Shown here one piece after another: positions 6,906 to 16,535 of a stretch of DNA of 17,422 bases. Origin of the DNA: an uncultured Rhodocyclaceae bacterium (GTDB taxonomy: Bacteria > Pseudomonadota > Gammaproteobacteria > Burkholderiales > Rhodocyclaceae). Position numbers and translations under genes: made by a program. Under the pieces are notes generated by a model. The model saw nothing but the letters and a program-made list of their open reading frames with translations. It searched no databases and was not told the origin of the DNA. Location of the stretch: the NCBI GenBank assembly GCA_900549295.1, contig URNG01000066.1, forward strand, positions 1 to 17,422. The letters run 5' to 3'. Position 1 is the stretch's first letter; every line of letters begins with the position of its first letter.

Positions 6906-7733
6906 ATGAATCAACTGTGGCTGACTGCAAAACTCGATCTCGTTGAATCCCTGCGCGCGCGCTGGTTCCAGATTTACACCCTGGTCTTTGGCGGCATCGT
7001 CGCCTTGCTCTTCGTGTTCGGCCTGACCGAATCGCGGGTGCTCGGCTTCATCGGCCTGTCGCGCCTTCTGGTGACGTACATCCAGTTGACCATGGCGATC
7101 CTGCCCATCTTCGTCCTCATCACCACGGTGCGCTCGGTGGCGGGAGATCGCGAGGCGGGCGTGTTCGAATACCTCCTTTCCCTGCCGGTCGGCCTGCAAG
7201 CCTGGTTCTGGGGCAAGTTCCTGGGCCGCTACGTGGCTGTGTTCGCGCCGGTGTTCCTCGCCATGCTGGGCGCGGTCGTCTGGGCCACCATCGTCAATAT
7301 CGAAGTGCCGTGGTCGATGTTCGCGTACTACACCGGCCTGCTGGCGGCGATGGGGCTGTGCTTCCTCGGCATCGGCATGTTCATCTCGGTCGTGGCGCGC
7401 AGCACCGACATGGCGCAGGGCGCGGCCTTCATGGTGTGGCTGGTGCTGCTCCTCTTCCTCGACCTGATCCTGCTCGGCGTGATGATCCAGGAGCGCGTGA
7501 CGCCGGAAATTGCCGTCACCCTGGCGCTGGTCAATCCCTTGCAGGTTTTCCGCACGGCGGCGTTGGCCATGTTCGACCCGCAGTTGATTGTGCTCGGCCC
7601 CTCGGCCTACGTCATTCTCGATTTGTTCGGTGCAGACGGCTTTCGCCTCTTTGCGCTCGTCTATCCAGCCCTGCTCGGCATCGTGTCGGCGGCGGGCGGT
7701 TATCTTCTGTTCAAGCGTGGAGATCTGCTATGA
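6906..7733 (+). CDS. nosY: NosY, ABC-2 type permease for CuZ maturation
   Basis: The product is 275 aa, starting one base after the nosL stop with AAGGG (6893-6897) as the ribosome site. It has about six membrane segments (near 21-41, 54-75, 103-127, 139-161, 170-193, 250-270). A cytoplasmic loop reading SVAGDREAGVFEYLLSLPV is the conserved ABC-2/NosY coupling region. NosY dimerises with NosF and contacts NosD on the periplasmic side. The stop overlaps the tlpA-like start (ATGA), so the thioredoxin belongs to the same transcript. Confidence 0.95.
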   Translation: MNQLWLTAKLDLVESLRARWFQIYTLVFGGIVALLFVFGLTESRVLGFIGLSRLLVTYIQLTMAILPIFVLITTVRSVAGDREAGVFEYLLSLPVGLQAWFWGKFLGRYVAVFAPVFLAMLGAVVWATIVNIEVPWSMFAYYTGLLAAMGLCFLGIGMFISVVARSTDMAQGAAFMVWLVLLLFLDLILLGVMIQERVTPEIAVTLALVNPLQVFRTAALAMFDPQLIVLGPSAYVILDLFGADGFRLFALVYPALLGIVSAAGGYLLFKRGDLL

Positions 7734-8227
7734 AATTATTGCGCGGCCTGTGCCTTCTCGGTGGTTTGTTGCTGGCTGCGGCAGGCAGCGCCTTTGCCGG
7801 CGATGCGACGCCTTTCTACGCGACGACGGTGGATGGGATGGACGGCAAACCGCTGGCCTTCGAGCAGTTTCGCGGCAAGCCGGTCATCGTGAATTTCTGG
7901 GCGCGCTGGTGCCCGCCCTGTCGCAAGGAAATTCCCGAACTGATCGAATTGCAGAACGAATATGGCAAACGCGGCTTGGTGGTGCTTGGCGTTGCAATCG
8001 AAGACGATCCTGCTGCCGTCAAGGAATTTGCCAAGGCCTATGAAATCAATTACCCGGTGGGTGTGGACAAGAAAAAGGGCCTGTGGCTGATGCAAAGCCT
8101 GGGCAACGGCGTTTCCGGTCTGCCTTTCACGCTCATCATCGGGCGCGACGGAGAGGTCGTGGTGCGCAAGATCGGCCAGTTCACGCGCAAGGATTTCGAC
8201 GACGTTGCGGAAAAACTGCTCAAGTAA
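7730..8227 (+). CDS. TlpA-family periplasmic thioredoxin linked to nos cluster
   Basis: The product is 165 aa. The ATG at 7730 overlaps the nosY stop and has GGAG at 7719-7722. A Sec signal peptide ends near A23. The redoxin domain carries the active site W60-C61-P-P-C64 and a cis-proline at P132 (GLPF). It belongs to the TlpA/ResA-like group of periplasmic thiol reductants. As last gene of the nos run it may reduce cysteines of the cytochrome apoproteins or of copper sites (NosL CxxC, NosZ CuA) before metal or heme insertion. The family is clear; the substrate is inference from position. Confidence 0.9.
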   Translation: MKLLRGLCLLGGLLLAAAGSAFAGDATPFYATTVDGMDGKPLAFEQFRGKPVIVNFWARWCPPCRKEIPELIELQNEYGKRGLVVLGVAIEDDPAAVKEFAKAYEINYPVGVDKKKGLWLMQSLGNGVSGLPFTLIIGRDGEVVVRKIGQFTRKDFDDVAEKLLK

Positions 8228-8506
8228 GCGGCGCTGGTGTGCTGCCCGGTTTTTTGCTGCAGCGACGCAGTAGGCGCTGAGAAAGGCGGAGCAGGCCGGG
8301 CAGGTCGTATGGCGGGGCAATGCCGTTCGGTTAAGGAAGTTCTGAATCAATCAAAACCGTTCGGGCTGAGCCTGTCGAAGCCCTTGATGTTGCAGGTGAT
8401 GCCCTTCGACAAGCTCAGGGCGAACGGATTTATTCAGAGCTTCCTTTGTGCATCCGGGCTGCGCGCGTTTTCCTGAGTGCCGCCGTTTTTCATCGAGTTT
8501 TGCTGA
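8228..8506. other. Intergenic region after tlpA, mostly repeat sequence
   Basis: These 279 bases hold no credible gene. They contain a GAGAAAGGCGGAG stretch (8279-8291) that recurs at 16479-16491, and a 114-bp palindromic element at 8333-8446. The element is a plausible but unproven transcription end for the nos operon. I see no clear intrinsic terminator with a T-run and no convincing promoter for the downstream symporter gene. Confidence 0.6.
8333..8446. repeat. 114-bp imperfect palindromic element, copy A
   Basis: The outer arms AAGGAAGTTCTGAAT (8333-8347) and ATTCAGAGCTTCCTT (8432-8446) match with one mismatch. The inner 27-base arms at 8357-8383 and 8401-8427 match at 22 of 27 positions, around a 17-base loop. 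The inner arms hold the motif CTGAGCCTGTCGAAG and its inverted counterpart. The same element recurs at 16739-16852 with identical length, and in shortened form at 16536-16626. This is the pattern of a REP/MITE-like mobile repeat with no coding capacity. Confidence 0.85.
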
Positions 8507-9376
8507 ATGATTGAAAACCTGTTCCTGCCGCTGGCGCTGGCCTTCATCATGTTTTCGCTCGGTCTGGCGCTGCGTCCGGGGGATTTTCGCGCCGCTCTGC
8601 ACGGCTGGCGCGGCATCGTTTTCGGGCTGTGCGGACAGGTGCTGATGCTGCCGCTGCTCGCCCTGCTGATCGGCTTCGGCCTGAACCTGTCGCCGACGGC
8701 GCAGCTGGGCCTGATGATTCTCGCCGCCTGCCCGGGCGGCGTCAGTTCGGCCTTTCTCACCCATCTGGCGCGCGGCAACGTCGCCCTGTCGCTGATCCTC
8801 ACCGTGACCAGCAGCCTGCTCGCCCTCATCACCCTGCCGTTCATCATCAACGCCGTTCTGGCGGGCCAGAGCGGCGTCCTGCAAGCCATCCACACCGCCG
8901 ACCTGCCGCTCGGCAAACTGTTCGGCAGCCTGTTGCTGGTCACCACCCTGCCCATCCTGCTGGGCATGTTCCTGCGCCTGGGAACGTCCTGGGTGAGCGA
9001 GCGTGGTGAGCAGGCGGTGGGCAAGATCGCCACCCTGTTCTTCATGGCGATCGTGCTGGTGACCTTCATCGCCCACCGCGAAACCATCACCACCGGTTTG
9101 CCGCAGATCGGTCTGGCGACGCTCTTGCTGAACGCCCTCAGCATGGGCGGCGGCCTCCTGCTGGCGCGGATTGCCCGCCTGGGCCGGCGGGAAAGCATCG
9201 CCATCGCCATGGAATGCGGCCTGCAAAACGCCGGCCTGGGCATCTTCATCGCCCTGACCCTGTTCCAGCAACCCGCGCTGGCCGTGCCCAGCGTGGTCTA
9301 TGCGCTGACCATGAACCTGGGCGCCATCGCCTTTCTGTGGATTCTGCGCCGCCAGGCGGCGCGAATGTTCGCCTGA
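8507..9376 (+). CDS. BASS/SBF family sodium-dependent symporter
   Basis: The product is 289 aa with about nine to ten hydrophobic segments spanning nearly the whole length. Family motifs are AACPGGVSS (73-81) and E236-C-G-L-Q-N241, the latter matching residues of sodium site 2 in bacterial ASBT homologues. Members move bile acids, pantoate, pyruvate or other organic anions with Na+; the substrate cannot be read from sequence. The ATG at 8507 has only a weak ribosome site, but the protein begins at the first helix as expected. It is a single gene between a repeat element and a convergent gene 41 bases away, so no operon partner hints at its job. Confidence 0.88.
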   Translation: MIENLFLPLALAFIMFSLGLALRPGDFRAALHGWRGIVFGLCGQVLMLPLLALLIGFGLNLSPTAQLGLMILAACPGGVSSAFLTHLARGNVALSLILTVTSSLLALITLPFIINAVLAGQSGVLQAIHTADLPLGKLFGSLLLVTTLPILLGMFLRLGTSWVSERGEQAVGKIATLFFMAIVLVTFIAHRETITTGLPQIGLATLLLNALSMGGGLLLARIARLGRRESIAIAMECGLQNAGLGIFIALTLFQQPALAVPSVVYALTMNLGAIAFLWILRRQAARMFA

Positions 9377-9417
9377 GGGCTGCCGCCGCTCCAGGGGAGC
9401 AGCGCAAGGTAATGGAA

Positions 9418-11658
9418 TCATTGCGCCGCGCCTGCCCCGGCGACCGCATCGAGAAACTCGCTCCCCCAGCGGCTGACGTCGTTGTGATGGACGATTTCGT
9501 TCAGGCCGCGCAGGCGGGATTCGCGTTCGACCGGATCCATTTCCAGCGCCTGACGCAGGCGCTCGCGCAGATCAGCCGGGTCGTGCGGGTTGGTCAGCAG
9601 CGCGCCGTGCAGTTCGGCGGCGGCGCCGGCGAACTCGGATAGAACCAGGACGCCGCAGCCGCCGGTCTGCCCCTGCGTTGCCACGTACTCCTTGCCGACC
9701 AGATTCAGCCCGTCGCGCAGCGGAGTGATCCACATCACGTCGCTCTCCGCGTACCAGGCGACGACTTCCTCGAATGGCAGGGGCCGGAAGAAGAAGCGGA
9801 TCGGCGTCCAGCCCACCTCGGCATACCGGCCATTGACGCGGCCAACCGCCTGCTCGATCTGAACCTGCAGTTCGTCATACACGGTCATTTCCTTGGCGGC
9901 CGGCACGCAGACGACCACCAGCGACACCTTGCCGCGCATCTGCGGCTGGCGGTCGAGCAGATCGCCGAAGGCGCGGATTTTTTCCAGCGTGCCCTTGGTG
10001 TAATCGAGCCGTTCGACCGACAGCACCAGCCGTTTGCCGGCAAATTCCTCGCGGATCGTCGCTCGCCGGAGGGGCGTCCTGGGATGCCGCAGGGCGCGGT
10101 CGATCCGCTCGGTATCGAGACCGACGGGGTGAGCGCCGAGGCCGATCCGGCGGCCATGCACCTCGATCCGGGTCGTCATCGTTTCCAGCCCGACGGCGCA
10201 GCCGTAGGTCAGATAGCGGGGTGCGCAGGCCCGGCGTTCGAGGACGTGCAGCGGCGCGACGCCGGCTGCGACATCGACGAAATTCTCTGCCTGGCGGGGA
10301 ATGTGGAAGCCGATGTAGTCGCATTGCAACAGGCTGCCGACGATTTCACGCCGCCAGGGCAGGACGTTGAAGGCATCAGCCGAAGGGAAATAGGTGTGAT
10401 GGAAGAAGGCGATCTTCAGATCGGGCCGTAGTTCGCGCAGCACTGCCGGCACCATCCACAGGTTGTAGTCGTGCAGCCAGACAGTCGCGCCTTCGGCGGC
10501 CTCGGCAGCGGCTCGCTCGGCGAACTTGCGATTGACGGCGAGGAACACCAGCCAGTCCGCCTCGCGAAAGACCGCCCGTTCCCAGAAGGTGTGCAGCGTC
10601 GGCCAGAAGGCTTCCTTCGAGAAACGTTTGTAGAAAACGTCCACCTCGTCCTTCGACAGGGCGACGCGCGCCGCCAGCAGCCCCGGATAAGCCTGGGCAT
10701 CGACCGTGGTGTGAACCTCGAACGGCGGGTCGACCGCCTCGTCATGGACGCTCCAGGCTACCCAGGAGCCGCGCTGTCCGGCGGCAAAGAAGGAAAGCAG
10801 GGTAGGGATGATGCCGTTCGGCGATTTGGGCCGCCGCTGCACGATGCGACCGTTGATCCGGTGTTCCTCGTAGGGCAGGCGGTGATAGACCATCACCAGA
10901 TCGGCCCGCCCGCGCGCGGCGCTGAAGGTCGTCGCATCCAGATAGCCCGGTTGCAACAGCGAGAAGTGGATGATCGCTTGCAGGATGCCGCCGCAGCCCG
11001 CAGCGCCCGCGTGAAAGACATTGGCAAGGTCGCCGGTGGTTGCCAGTAGCGCAGTCTCGGAATCGCCGACGCAGACGCCCTGGAAACCCGCCTCGAACAT
11101 CGCCAGATCGTTGAGCGTATCGCCGGCCACCAGCACTTCGTCATGAGCGATGCCGAGTTGATCGACCAGCGCCTGCAACGTGCTGCCCTTGTTCACGCCA
11201 GCCGGCAGCAGGTCGAGATAGCGGCTGGCCGAATACATGACCTCGCAGCCCAGCGCGCGCGCCGCCTCGACCAGCGCCGGCGTCACCGCGTCCTGGTGGC
11301 AGAAGTAGGAGCAGCGCCGTTGCTGCGGCACTTCCTGACGCTCGAGTTCGGGAAATGCAGCCACTGCTGCGGCCACGGCCAGTTCGCCCGGCCAGCGGCG
11401 GTCGATGTCGGCCTGCAAGGGCTGTACCGGCTGGAGCGATGCCCCCTCGACGACGGTGCCGCCGACGTCGCAGATGATGTAGTCGGGGGTCGGCACCAGC
11501 GGGTCGGACAGCAGCGGCATCACCGCTTCCAGCCCGCGACCGGTGACGAAGACGAGCTGAATGTCCTGACTGCCGGACACCAGTTGATACAAGGTCTGGC
11601 GGTCTTCCGCCGAACCGCCGAGAAAAGTGCCGTCGAGATCGGTTGCCAATAACATCAT
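9418..11658 (-). CDS. ggpPS: Bifunctional glucosylglycerol-phosphate phosphatase/synthase (HAD + GT20 fusion)
   Basis: The product is 746 aa from the ATG at 11658; an adjacent ATG at 11655 is better spaced from GGGAG and equally possible. Residues 1 to about 230 are a HAD phosphatase of the sucrose-phosphatase type: nucleophile motif D7-L-D9-G-T, a VTGRG segment, NKGSTLQ, and GDTLNDLAMF. From about 250 to the end is a GT20 glycosyltransferase with HDYN (near 396), RLDYTKG (near 548) and RDGLNLVGKEY (near 648). The segment FFHHTYFPSADAFNVLPWRR resembles GgpS more than trehalose synthase OtsA, and the phosphatase-first fusion matches GgpPS of heterotrophic proteobacteria. It would join ADP-glucose to glycerol 3-phosphate and dephosphorylate the product to glucosylglycerol, a salt-stress osmolyte. 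A trehalose or mannosylglycerate-type product cannot be fully excluded. Confidence 0.82.
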   Translation of the reverse strand: MMLLATDLDGTFLGGSAEDRQTLYQLVSGSQDIQLVFVTGRGLEAVMPLLSDPLVPTPDYIICDVGGTVVEGASLQPVQPLQADIDRRWPGELAVAAAVAAFPELERQEVPQQRRCSYFCHQDAVTPALVEAARALGCEVMYSASRYLDLLPAGVNKGSTLQALVDQLGIAHDEVLVAGDTLNDLAMFEAGFQGVCVGDSETALLATTGDLANVFHAGAAGCGGILQAIIHFSLLQPGYLDATTFSAARGRADLVMVYHRLPYEEHRINGRIVQRRPKSPNGIIPTLLSFFAAGQRGSWVAWSVHDEAVDPPFEVHTTVDAQAYPGLLAARVALSKDEVDVFYKRFSKEAFWPTLHTFWERAVFREADWLVFLAVNRKFAERAAAEAAEGATVWLHDYNLWMVPAVLRELRPDLKIAFFHHTYFPSADAFNVLPWRREIVGSLLQCDYIGFHIPRQAENFVDVAAGVAPLHVLERRACAPRYLTYGCAVGLETMTTRIEVHGRRIGLGAHPVGLDTERIDRALRHPRTPLRRATIREEFAGKRLVLSVERLDYTKGTLEKIRAFGDLLDRQPQMRGKVSLVVVCVPAAKEMTVYDELQVQIEQAVGRVNGRYAEVGWTPIRFFFRPLPFEEVVAWYAESDVMWITPLRDGLNLVGKEYVATQGQTGGCGVLVLSEFAGAAAELHGALLTNPHDPADLRERLRQALEMDPVERESRLRGLNEIVHHNDVSRWGSEFLDAVAGAGAAQ

Positions 11659-11787
11659 GTCACTCCCGGACGCCCCCCGGAGCGGCAAGACCACAGGACA
11701 TCGAAAAACCAGAAAACACCGCGCCGACAGGCATGCGACACGAGCCGAATACATGGGAAAACAATGTAATTTACAGCCGCGTTTCGC

Positions 11788-11793
11788 ATTGTA
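11788..11793 (-). promoter_or_regulatory. Candidate extended -10 of ggpPS promoter
   Basis: On the minus strand the sequence reads TGATACAAT, an extended -10 (TGn plus TACAAT). A weak -35 (TTTTAA) sits 17 bases upstream, inside the adjacent AT palindrome. Transcription would begin near 11781 and give a leader of about 120 bases before the ggpPS start. Confidence 0.4.
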
Positions 11794-11809
11794 TCATTAC
11801 ATCTCATTG

Positions 11810-11830
11810 ATTAAAAATGACATTTTTAAT
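11810..11830. promoter_or_regulatory. Perfect 10+1+10 AT-rich palindrome, candidate operator
   Basis: ATTAAAAATG (11810-11819) and CATTTTTAAT (11821-11830) are perfect reverse complements around a single A. The site lies between the divergent genes and overlaps the -35 region of the candidate ggpPS promoter. Its symmetry and position suit a dimeric transcription factor; no regulator gene is present in the window, and I do not recognise the motif. Confidence 0.5.
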
Positions 11831-12024
11831 AAGCGTGCCATTTTCGGGGGCGATGGGTTCATTGGTTCATGTATTTTCTGCCGCGTTTCAATAACGCTCC
11901 CGGAGTCGTTCTGTCTTGCCGGATCAGCTCTGGCGCACAGGCTCCCGGAGTTTTCGCGGCTCCGGGCCATGACTGGAGCGGCGGCGGTTTGAACCGATAA
12001 CCGGCGCATTGGCCGGGCTTCTGC

Positions 12025-12030
12025 GATAAT
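12025..12030 (+). promoter_or_regulatory. Candidate -10 element of the ABC importer operon
   Basis: GATAAT ends 8 bases before the ATG at 12039. Transcription would start about 1-2 bases before the ATG, so the message would be nearly leaderless; no Shine-Dalgarno sequence is seen (the intervening bases are CCCCCGCC). No good -35 is visible at 16-18 bases upstream, which lowers confidence. Confidence 0.4.
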
Positions 12031-12038
12031 CCCCCGCC

Positions 12039-13016
12039 ATGCTTGCCTACCTCGTCCGCCGCCTGCTGTACGCCGTGCCGATCCTGATCGGGGTGAATCT
12101 CATCACCTTTGCGCTGTTTTTCGTCGTCAATACGCCGGACGACATGGCGCGGCTGCAACTGGGGGTGAAGCGGGTGACGCCGGAGGCGATCGTCGAGTGG
12201 AAGGCGGCGCGCGGTTACGACAAGCCCCTATTTTTCAACGCCGATGCCGCCGGTCTGGGGACGCTGACGGACACCATTTTCTTCACCAAGTCGCTGCGGC
12301 TGTTCGCCGGCGATTTTGGTCGGGCCGAGGATGGGCGCGACATTACCCGGGAGATGGCGAACCGCATGGGGCCGTCGCTGGCAATCGCCTTGCCGACTTT
12401 CGCGCTGGGCTTGTTCGTGACGGTGAGTCTGGCGCTGATGCTGGCGTTCTTCCGCGCCACGGCGCTCGATGTCTGGGGCGTGGTGCTGTGCGTGGCGATG
12501 ATGTCGGTGTCGGGGCTGTTCTACATCATCGGCGGGCAATACCTGTTCGCCAAGGTGTTTCGGCTGGTGCCGATTTCCGGTTACGGCGCGGGGCTGGATG
12601 CTTGGCGCTTTCTGGTGCTGCCGGTGCTGATCGGCGTCGTGGCGGGCATCGGCGCGTCGACGCGCTGGTACCGGACGATCTTTCTCGAGGAAGTCGGCAA
12701 GGATTACGTGCGCACGGCGCGTGCCAAGGGTTTGAGCGAAACCTGGGTGTTCTTCCGCCACGTCCTGAAAAACGCGCTGATTCCGATTCTGACCGGCGTG
12801 GTGGTGGTGATTCCCTCGCTGTTCATGGGCTCCTTGCTCACTGAATCCTTCTTCGGCATTCCGGGACTGGGGAGTTACACCATCGACGCCATTCAGGCGC
12901 AGGATTTCGCGGTGGTGCGGGCGATGGTTTTCGTGGGGTCGGTGCTGTACATCCTCGGCTTGATCCTCACCGACCTGTCCTACACCCTGGTCGATCCACG
13001 GATTCGTTTCGCATGA
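12039..13016 (+). CDS. Oligopeptide ABC transporter permease 1 (DppB/OppB/YejB family)
   Basis: The product is 325 aa. The N-terminus MLAYLVRRLLYAVPILIGV is the classic first helix of the DppB family. Further helices lie near 113-138, 143-165, 187-207, 249-270 and 295-316. The ATPase-coupling EAA loop is visible in VRTARAKGLSETWVFFRHVL, followed by KNALIP. The family forms the inner membrane channel for di- or oligopeptides, nickel or similar solutes. It is first in a three-gene operon and overlaps the next gene by ATGA. No binding-protein gene is adjacent, so the substrate is unknown. Confidence 0.92.
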   Translation: MLAYLVRRLLYAVPILIGVNLITFALFFVVNTPDDMARLQLGVKRVTPEAIVEWKAARGYDKPLFFNADAAGLGTLTDTIFFTKSLRLFAGDFGRAEDGRDITREMANRMGPSLAIALPTFALGLFVTVSLALMLAFFRATALDVWGVVLCVAMMSVSGLFYIIGGQYLFAKVFRLVPISGYGAGLDAWRFLVLPVLIGVVAGIGASTRWYRTIFLEEVGKDYVRTARAKGLSETWVFFRHVLKNALIPILTGVVVVIPSLFMGSLLTESFFGIPGLGSYTIDAIQAQDFAVVRAMVFVGSVLYILGLILTDLSYTLVDPRIRFA

Positions 13017-14382
13017 GCGGCTTTCAGATCGTCTTTCTGTGGTCCGACGCCCTGATCTGGCTGCTGCTGGCAGCGGGTGCGGGGCTGCTCTGGCTGATCC
13101 GGTGCAATCCGCCGTTGCGCGCCGCCTGGGGGCGGGTGGCGGCGAGCCGCAGCGGCATGGGCGCGGCGACGGTGCTGCTGCTGTTCATGCTGGTCGGCTG
13201 GCTGGATTCCCTGCATTACCGCCCGGCCCTGCCTGCGGCGGCGGGCGAGGAAATTCGCTATGCCATCGAGGTGCGCTCGCTGCTTGACGCCCTGGCGGCG
13301 CCGTTGCGCGAGCGCATGGAAAAAACCTATTCGGCACCGCTGGCAACCCATCTTTACGTCAAGGAAAGCATCGAGTCGGCGGGCGGCGTGAGCCGCGCCT
13401 TCCCGCCCTTGCAGCACGGCGGCGCGCATCTGGCCGGCACGGATGCCTGGGCCGGCGACGTGGCGTGGCGCAGCGTGCTCGGCGTGGGCGCGGCGGTTCT
13501 GCTGTGGCTGCCCGTCGCTGCCTGGGTGGCTGCCCGCCAGGGCGGCTGGCGCAAGGTCTGGCGCGGCGACACCGCAACCGCCTGGAACGCCGTGCTGCTC
13601 ACCCTGGGCGTGATTTTCCTGACGCTCGGCCCCATTTTCGCCCTGGCCGGGCATTACCACGTTTTCGGCACCGACAAGGTGGGGCAGGACGTGCTTTACC
13701 AGATACTCAAGAGCGTGCGCACGGCGCTCATCATCGGCTTGGTGACGACGCTCGTCATGCTGCCGCTGGCCGTGCTGCTCGGCATCGTCGCGGGCTACTT
13801 CCGGGGCTGGGCGGATGATCTCATCCAGTACATCTACACCGTGCTCAACTCCATCCCCAGCGTGCTGCTCATTGCCGCCGCCGTGCTGATGTTGCAGGTG
13901 CTGATCGACGGCCACCCCGAGTGGTTCGCCACCGCCGCCGAGCGGGCCGATCTGCGCCTGCTGGCCCTGTGTTTCATCCTCGGCATGACGAGCTGGACGG
14001 GTCTGTGCCGCCTGCTGCGCGGCGAAACACTGAAACTGCGCGAATTGGAATACATCCAGGCGGCGCAAGCCTTTGGCGTGAGCAGCGGGCGCATCATCGG
14101 CCGCCACATCCTGCCCAACGTGATGCACATCGTCATCATCGCCCTGGTGATGGACTTTTCCAGTCTGGTGCTGGCCGAGGCGGTGCTGTCCTACGTCGGC
14201 ATCGGCGTCGATCCCTCGATGATCAGCTTCGGCACCATGATCAACAACGCGCGCATGGAACTGGGGCGCGAGCCGGTGGTGTGGTGGTCGCTAGCGGCGG
14301 CCTTTGCCGCCATGTTCATCCTGGTGCTGGCCGCCAACCTGTTCGCCGACGCGGTGCGCGACGCCTTCGATCCGAGGGCGGC

Positions 14383-14386
<4 letters not shown>
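13013..14386 (+). CDS. Oligopeptide ABC transporter permease 2, enlarged (DppC/YejE family)
   Basis: The product is 457 aa, against roughly 300-340 for usual DppC/YejE proteins. The start at 13013 overlaps the upstream stop. The C-terminal part, from HVFGTDKVGQDVL (about 219-231) onward, is a standard permease with coupling loop QAAQAFGVSSGRIIGRHILP. The extra N-terminal part has two helices (near 10-30 and 48-66), a hydrophilic stretch of about 80 residues (67-148), and a further helix pair (near 151-173 and 197-217) before the core. I do not recognise the insert as a known domain. It pairs with the upstream permease to form the channel. Confidence 0.9.
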
Positions 14387-16404
<2,018 letters not shown>

Positions 16405-16443
16405 ATCGGCGGTTTCCGGTCTGGGTTCGATCTGCTGGGAAAG

Positions 16444-16495
16444 CGTAAAGGCTTTACCGCAGAGGCGCGGAGGACGCAGAGAAAGGCGGAGAGGG
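16444..16495. repeat. CGCAGAG-type intergenic repeat
   Basis: The segment begins with GTAAAG-G-CTTTAC (16445-16457), a short perfect palindrome, and continues with purine-rich GCAGAGGCGCGGAGGACGC and AGAGAAAGGCGGAGAG. Similar runs are frequent in intergenic DNA of many proteobacteria. The last part (GAGAAAGGCGGAG) also occurs at 8279-8291, likewise upstream of a 114-bp element. Confidence 0.5.
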
Positions 16496-16535
16496 GATTG
16501 GCCTCATCGGCTGAGTTGCCGCGCGGTCTTTTCCC

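Larger units (their letters stand above)
11659..12038. other. Divergent intergenic region between ggpPS and the ABC importer
   Basis: These 380 bases contain no credible gene. The part 11755-11880 is clearly AT-richer than its surroundings and includes a 21-bp palindrome and a -10-like box for the minus strand. The 11-base string GCTCCCGGAGT occurs twice, at 11896-11906 and 11941-11951, 45 bases apart. CCCGGAG (11944-11950) can pair with CTCCGGG (11960-11966). ACAATG (11761-11766) and CATTGT (11788-11793) are also inverted repeats. Confidence 0.6.

Noticed and set aside
8228..8275. Intrinsic terminator after tlpA
   Set aside because: The only T-run (TTTTTT near 8250) lies in the loop of a weak 5-bp stem rather than after a stem.
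8333..8446. Short reading frames in the repeat copies (FGLSLSKP / FDKLRANG peptides)
   Set aside because: These are translations of the palindromic repeat in different frames, often mis-annotated as small proteins.
9418..11754. Longer start of the GgpPS-like gene at 11754 and its reading as trehalose-6-phosphate synthase
   Set aside because: The extra 32 residues are not part of the HAD fold and the ribosome site fits 11658/11655. The FHHTYFPSADAFNVLPWR segment and phosphatase-first fusion fit GgpPS better than OtsA/OtsB.
11627..11992. Small plus-strand open frame in the divergent intergenic region
   Set aside because: There is no ribosome site, domain or codon pattern; it runs through the AT-rich promoter region.
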